NCBI GenBank assembly: GCA_002747015.1
Contig: NVXI01000002.1
Location: 278,823-342,822, forward strand
Origin: Zetaproteobacteria bacterium
Lineage (GTDB): Bacteria; Pseudomonadota; Alphaproteobacteria; Micavibrionales; Micavibrionaceae
DNA length: 64,000 bases
Reading direction: 5' to 3'
The position numbers and the translations under genes were made by a program. Within the stretch, counting starts at the first letter, position 1; the number at the start of each line of letters is the position of its first letter. Under the pieces are notes generated by a model. It saw nothing but the letters and a program-made list of their open reading frames with translations. It ran no database searches and had not been told where the DNA came from. Positions 62,665 to 64,000 of this stretch are shown here, piece after piece.

Positions 62665-64000
62665 GATTCCCAATCCTGTGCTAGTAGCGTGTCATTTTCC
62701 CAATCCTCGGGGATTAAATCTTCGTTTTCCCAATCCTCTGTATCCGTTGTTACTGTTGTTCCCACTAAAAAGCCCTCAATCAATGAGGGCTGGCTTCTTA
62801 CTCCTAAATTATTAAATGCGTATATCCTGATGTCGTATAACGTATCGGGCTGTAGTGCGGTTATGCGCATCTCAGAAACCGACCCATCAACAATACCCGC
62901 AGATTTATAAACAGTCTCATCGGCGGATTTATATCCAATTTCGAATTTACCGCCACTAGCAACGAACTGGTTTTCATGTGTCTCCCAACTGGCGAGAATA
63001 TTGTAAATCCTATCCTGTTCTTGGGTGAAAACAGGGATTGAATCCAAAGAAAAACCACCGACAACGCTAACATTGAACGCATTAGGTAAATTCGTGTTCG
63101 GTGCTGGATCAACGGCTGTCTCCTCACCATAGTTCCAATCGTAAACAGAGCTATGGTTTTCACGAGCCGTAATATTAACAATAGGACGTGGAATACCGGC
63201 ACTATCGGGCTCCAATCCCAGCGACCAATCGATCACTTCAAATATCTTATTATTCCACCCGTAGCGCTCTACGGTAAAATAAAAATTATCTCCTACACCC
63301 ACATAAAAACCAGTCAAATCGAATGGCGCCGAGAAGACTAATTCTTGTCTTGAGCGTTCTAAATAAATTTTAGAAACACGTTGCGCCATATGTGGCCTCT
63401 GCACAAAAGCATGATTAATGTCTTTTTTAATAACTTCACCGTCTTGTGCTTCATAAGTGGAGTTTTTTACCGCTGGATAATCTGACGGATTACCCTCATT
63501 TAATGGTGATATGTAGACACCTTGAATACGATTAGACCTTTCACGCTTAGAAACCTTTGTTTCTATACTGATACCACCCGCAAGATCGTTGATAGAGTAG
63601 CTTATAGTTGGGCTTTGATATTCACCCGCAAGAATATTCCATTCACCTCCTGCATATACGGCCATACCAGCCATACCAGACAACATCTCTTCTAAATTAT
63701 TGCCACGCTCTGCACTCGTCTTAGTAACGCCACCGCCATAATAACGAGGCTCTGCTATTTTACTTAGCGTTCCACTACCATTAGACGTTATATCAATAGC
63801 AATACCCTCAATCGCATTAGATAAGCTGGTCGCTAGTTTAATTCTAACCGTATCGATGCGTTGATATACAATCACATAATATTCTGTTGCTGCTAATAAC
63901 CCTACTGGTATTGAACTACCTGATACAGTAACTCTATCGCCTGTTTGAACCGTTACGACATCACCGGCTAGATTAATTATATTTGTATCAGTTTCCGCAG
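62661..64000 (-). CDS. Phage tail-tip (J-like/central fibre) protein, 3' part (5' end outside window)
   Basis: The frame is open from the window edge to a TGA at 62661, giving at least 446 residues, so the GTG at 63875 is internal. It resembles the C-terminal part of tail-tip attachment proteins: a tail-tip-like domain (VYISPLNEGNPSDYP, FYVGVGDNFYFTV), then a fibronectin-III-like domain (ILASWETHENQF, LQPDTLYDIRIYAFNNLGVRS). The end carries three short tandem motifs EDWENEDL, EDWENDTL and QDWES. It determines receptor binding in related phages. Confidence 0.8.
   Translation of the reverse strand, partial: AETDTNIINLAGDVVTVQTGDRVTVSGSSIPVGLLAATEYYVIVYQRIDTVRIKLATSLSNAIEGIAIDITSNGSGTLSKIAEPRYYGGGVTKTSAERGNNLEEMLSGMAGMAVYAGGEWNILAGEYQSPTISYSINDLAGGISIETKVSKRERSNRIQGVYISPLNEGNPSDYPAVKNSTYEAQDGEVIKKDINHAFVQRPHMAQRVSKIYLERSRQELVFSAPFDLTGFYVGVGDNFYFTVERYGWNNKIFEVIDWSLGLEPDSAGIPRPIVNITARENHSSVYDWNYGEETAVDPAPNTNLPNAFNVSVVGGFSLDSIPVFTQEQDRIYNILASWETHENQFVASGGKFEIGYKSADETVYKSAGIVDGSVSEMRITALQPDTLYDIRIYAFNNLGVRSQPSLIEGFLVGTTVTTDTEDWENEDLIPEDWENDTLLAQDWES

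Noticed and set aside
50294..64000. Right-hand attachment site of the prophage
   Set aside because: I found no second copy of the tRNA-Ser 3' end; the prophage continues past the window, so the site is probably outside.

Overview
The window looks like chromosomal DNA of an alphaproteobacterium with a moderate, sub-50% G+C content. The evidence is the block K+ channel - mltB - rlpA - D,D-carboxypeptidase - tmk - holB - metG - tatD - MBL hydrolase, a DUF502 membrane protein, a DUF922-like secreted protein, and an SOS box of the alphaproteobacterial form GTTC-N7-GTTC. The exact order cannot be fixed from this sequence alone.

Layout. (1) 1-3198: the 3' part of recG, a small secreted protein, cysE and a DUF502 protein. 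(2) 3308-41466: a surface-glycan locus of about 38 kb, almost all on the minus strand with overlapping or abutting genes. It holds GDP-mannose dehydratase, two nonulosonate (sialic-acid-like) synthases, three cytidylyltransferases, two DegT aminotransferases, two Gfo/Idh oxidoreductases, two NAD sugar epimerases, a UDP-HexNAc dehydrogenase, two formyltransferases, a GNAT, three asparagine-synthase-like amidotransferases, a deacetylase, a sulfotransferase, a kinase, two methyltransferases, four GT4 glycosyltransferases, three other GT-B-like transferases and one ABC exporter/flippase. No Wzx, Wzy or priming phosphoglycosyltransferase is visible. (3) 41485-50117: a minus-strand housekeeping and cell-wall operon. 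(4) 50204-50294: tRNA-Ser(UGA). (5) 50408 to the window end: a prophage integrated next to that tRNA. It carries an integrase, accessory genes (two HEPN-motif proteins, an SOS-controlled Y-family polymerase, a Dam-type methylase) and, on the minus strand, tail, lysis and esterase genes. The prophage and its tail-tip gene run off the right edge.

How it works together. The glycan locus appears to make CMP-activated nonulosonic acids, GDP-4-keto-6-deoxymannose-derived sugars and a hexosaminuronic acid. These would be decorated by formylation, acetylation, amidation, methylation and possibly sulfation, and exported by a PglK-like ABC flippase. The prophage encodes a secreted SGNH/sialate-O-acetylesterase-like protein with two LamG lectin-like domains, which could act on just such a glycan.

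Most interesting points: a ~90-nt structured element present as two diverged copies with base-pair covariation flanking a HEPN-motif gene in the prophage; a four-domain CBS-NeuB-SAF-TIM-barrel fusion; the prophage esterase; a glutaminase-dead amidotransferase; and a single-base frameshift in one glycan gene. No stretch longer than about 220 bases lacks a gene. No CRISPR array, insertion sequence or rRNA gene was seen.
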